DNA from: Sphingomonadaceae bacterium
Lineage (GTDB): Bacteria > Pseudomonadota > Alphaproteobacteria > Sphingomonadales > Sphingomonadaceae
Reading direction: 5' to 3'
DNA length: 5,849 bases
NCBI GenBank assembly: GCA_019239785.1
Contig: JAFAZM010000367.1
Span: forward strand, 1 to 5,849
Below are positions 3,653 through 5,849 of the stretch, piece after piece. Made by a program: the position numbers and the translations under genes. The first letter of the stretch is position 1; each line of letters opens with the position of its first letter. The notes under the pieces were generated by a model. That model was not told the DNA's origin. It did no database searches and was given only the letters and a program-made list of their open reading frames with translations.

Positions 3653-5849
3653 ATGCTGCGCGTCTATTCCTGCATCGTCCACGATCATGACTATCGCCTG
3701 GTGATCGTGGCGGGCGTGATCTGCCTGCTCGCCTGCCTCACCGCCTTCTCGATCCTCGAGCAGGCGCGGAGCGGGACCGGCCGGCGCGCCGCCTGGCTCG
3801 CGCTCGCCGCCTTCGTCTCCGGGACCGGCATCTGGGCGACCCATTTCATCGCGATGCTCGCCTACCAGCCGGACGTGCCGATCGCCTATGAACCCGTCCG
3901 CACGCTGGAATCGATCGCGGCTGCGATCCTGATCACCGGCGCCGGCTGGTGGGTCGCGGTGCGCGGCTCCGCCGCCGCGGCGCTCGCCGGCGGGGCGATC
4001 GTCGGCGCCGGCATCGCGACCATGCACTATCTCGGCATGTCGGCGGCGGACGTCGGCGGCTTCATCCTCTGGGACCGCGGCTTCGTCATCGCCTCCGTGC
4101 TGATCGGCGTGGTGATGAGCGCGGTCGCGACCGCGGTGAACCGGCGGCTCCGCAGCGCGATCCCCTGGCGCGCGGCGCTGTTGTTCACGGTCGCGATCTG
4201 CGGGCTCCACTTCACCGCGATGGCCGCCGCCGGCATCTATCCCGGCCCCGACCGGCCCATCCCCAGCGAGATGATCGGCAGCGGCGCCCTGACCATCGCG
4301 GTCGTCGCAATGGCCGCGATCATCCTCTCGATCAGCTTCGCGATGGTCCTGTTCGACCGCAAATTGATCCGCAACAGCGCCGAGGAAACGAAACGGATCC
4401 GGGCCTTCGCCGATGCGGCGATCGAAGGGCTGGTGGTGATCGACGGCGAGCGCGTGGTCGATGCCAACCGCTCCTTCCTCCAGCTTGCCGGCTATGCCGA
4501 CCTGGCGGCGATGCCGGATGCGGCCGGCGACCTGTTCCCGGACCTCGATCTCTGCGCGGCGGCCGTCGCCGCCGACGCCAATGTGATCGAATGCCGCCTG
4601 ATCGGCGCGGACGGCGCCGAGCATGACGTCGAGGTGCTCCTGCGCCGGCTCGACTGGCGCGGCGCCGAGCGGCACGTGCTCGCGGTGCGCGACATCAGGG
4701 AGCGCAAGGAGGCGGCGGCGCGGATCGCGCACCTCGCCTATCACGATGCGCTGACCGGCCTGCCCAATCGCGCCGTCTTCGGCGACCATCTCGGCCGCGC
4801 CGTCGACCGGGCGGCCGAGCAGGACGAGCCGGTGGCGGTGCTGTGCATCGATCTCGACGGCTTCAAGTCGGTCAACGACCTGCACGGCCATCCCGCCGGC
4901 GACGCCTTGCTGGTCGAGGCCGCGCACCGGCTGCGCGCCGTCGTGCGCGGCGACGAGCTGGTCGCGCGGCTCGGCGGCGACGAGTTCGCGGTCGTCCAGC
5001 ACGGCGGCAGCCAGCCGACCCATGCCGGCCTGCTCTCGGAGCGGATCATCGGCGCGCTGCGCCAGCCGTTCGACATGGGCGGCCAGAGCATGCGGATCAG
5101 CGCCAGCATCGGCGTCGCTGTCTATCCCGCCGACGCCGCCAATCCGAGCGACCTGATCAAGAATGCAGACATGGCGCTCTATCGCGCCAAGGCGGAGGGC
5201 CGCGGCCTCACCCGCTTCTACGAGGCGGCGATGGACGAGGCGTTGCGCCAGCGCCGGCAGCTCGAAGCCGATCTCAGCCTCGCCATCGGCCGCGAGCAAC
5301 TCAAGGTCCACTACCAGCCGCTCGCCGAGCTCGGCTCCGGCCGGATCATCGGCTTCGAGGCCCTGCTGCGTTGGGACCATCCCCGGCTCGGCCCGATCAG
5401 CCCGGAAATGTTCATCCGCCTCGCCGAGGAGAGCGGGCTGATCCTCAGGCTGGGCGAATGGGTGCTGCGCGAGGCCTGCACCGAGGCGGCGCGCTGGGAT
5501 TCGCCGCTGAAGCTCTCGGTCAATCTCTCGCCGCTCCAGTTCCTGCAGGAGGATCTGGTCGGCGCGGTCGAGCGGGTGCTCGCCGCGACCGGGCTCCCGG
5601 CCTCGCGGCTGGAGCTGGAGGTCACCGAGGGGCTGCTGATCAAGGACAAGGGCAGCGCGGTCGCCACGCTGGAGCGGCTGAAGGCGCTCGGCGTGCAGAT
5701 CGCGATGGACGATTTCGGCACCGGCTATTCCTCGCTCACCTATTTGCGGATGTTCCCGTTCGACAAGGTGAAGATCGACCAGGGCTTCGTCCGCGACATG
5801 ATCGACAATCCGCAGGCGCTTGCGATCATCCGCTCGGTGATCGGCCTCG
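3653..5849 (+). CDS. Membrane-bound bifunctional c-di-GMP enzyme (MHYT-PAS-GGDEF-EAL), 3' end missing
   Basis: The window holds 732 complete codons of this gene, which is open at the right edge. Residues 1-240 form an MHYT sensor with about seven membrane helices. Its three motifs are WATHFIAM (61-68), MHYLGM (124-129) and LHFTAM (185-190), whose His and Met residues are proposed in the family to bind a metal or sense gas. A PAS domain follows (about 248-350, ending VRDIRERK). The GGDEF domain (about 360-520) makes c-di-GMP; it shows D365-ALTGLPNR, D400-x-D...F-K-x-x-N408-D409 and an intact GGDEF at 441-445. The inhibitory I-site position reads R432-G-D-E435 instead of RxxD. The EAL domain (from about 540) breaks down c-di-GMP; it shows E569-A-L, N624, E656, D686-D687 and K707, and the residues beyond are outside the window. 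An in-frame TGA at 3644 makes 3653 the first ATG; gagga lies only a few bases upstream. Both activities look possible. Confidence 0.95.
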   Translation, partial: MLRVYSCIVHDHDYRLVIVAGVICLLACLTAFSILEQARSGTGRRAAWLALAAFVSGTGIWATHFIAMLAYQPDVPIAYEPVRTLESIAAAILITGAGWWVAVRGSAAAALAGGAIVGAGIATMHYLGMSAADVGGFILWDRGFVIASVLIGVVMSAVATAVNRRLRSAIPWRAALLFTVAICGLHFTAMAAAGIYPGPDRPIPSEMIGSGALTIAVVAMAAIILSISFAMVLFDRKLIRNSAEETKRIRAFADAAIEGLVVIDGERVVDANRSFLQLAGYADLAAMPDAAGDLFPDLDLCAAAVAADANVIECRLIGADGAEHDVEVLLRRLDWRGAERHVLAVRDIRERKEAAARIAHLAYHDALTGLPNRAVFGDHLGRAVDRAAEQDEPVAVLCIDLDGFKSVNDLHGHPAGDALLVEAAHRLRAVVRGDELVARLGGDEFAVVQHGGSQPTHAGLLSERIIGALRQPFDMGGQSMRISASIGVAVYPADAANPSDLIKNADMALYRAKAEGRGLTRFYEAAMDEALRQRRQLEADLSLAIGREQLKVHYQPLAELGSGRIIGFEALLRWDHPRLGPISPEMFIRLAEESGLILRLGEWVLREACTEAARWDSPLKLSVNLSPLQFLQEDLVGAVERVLAATGLPASRLELEVTEGLLIKDKGSAVATLERLKALGVQIAMDDFGTGYSSLTYLRMFPFDKVKIDQGFVRDMIDNPQALAIIRSVIGL

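Noticed and set aside
3623..5380. 585-residue minus-strand open frame opposite the c-di-GMP gene
   Set aside because: It is an antisense shadow in high-GC DNA. The plus strand carries clear MHYT, GGDEF and EAL motifs, while the minus frame is Asp/Arg/Gly/Ala low complexity.

Overview
The window is GC-rich DNA (about 70% in most genes) from an alphaproteobacterium, most likely a sphingomonad. That placement rests on three things: a tandem pair of small exported proteins ending in Ser-Pro, a DUF6356-type mini membrane protein, and a Tat-exported Asp/Gly/Asn repeat protein. I recall all three types from Sphingomonadales. The assignment is inference from gene style, not from a marker gene.

Layout, left to right. 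(1) At 1-155 is the 3' end of a small membrane-anchored protein. A paralogue follows at 451-690, with signal peptide, low-complexity linker, one C-terminal membrane segment and the same Asn/His-Ser-Pro type tail. Between them lie a roughly 103-bp double-hairpin intergenic repeat (166-268) and a promoter-like TTGACA next to a LacI-type 14-bp palindrome (376-400). (2) At 802-1830, on the minus strand, is a 342-residue protein of unknown function with an N-terminal membrane anchor and coiled coil. Its DNA is clearly poorer in GC (about 53-57% in sampled 60-base blocks) than its surroundings, which suggests acquired DNA. (3) At 1952-2734, minus strand, is a complete short-chain dehydrogenase of the type II 3-hydroxyacyl-CoA dehydrogenase kind. 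(4) Divergent from it, at 2917-3216, is a 99-residue Tat-exported protein with three Asp-rich, calcium-loop-like repeats, followed by a strong intrinsic terminator (3241-3276). (5) At 3331-3567 is a DUF6356-like small membrane protein. (6) From 3653 to the window edge runs a large c-di-GMP enzyme with MHYT, PAS, GGDEF and EAL domains. It is cut off inside the EAL domain.

The genes do not form one pathway. They look like independent single-gene units: an envelope/export theme (the two small anchored proteins, the Tat protein, DUF6356), one acyl-CoA or lipid oxidation enzyme, one c-di-GMP signalling enzyme and one accessory gene. I see no tRNA, rRNA, CRISPR array, transposase or phage gene. I did not find a convincing new multi-gene system. 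The best leads are the Tat-exported repeat protein, the low-GC membrane/coiled-coil gene, and the operator-like palindrome in front of the small-protein gene.
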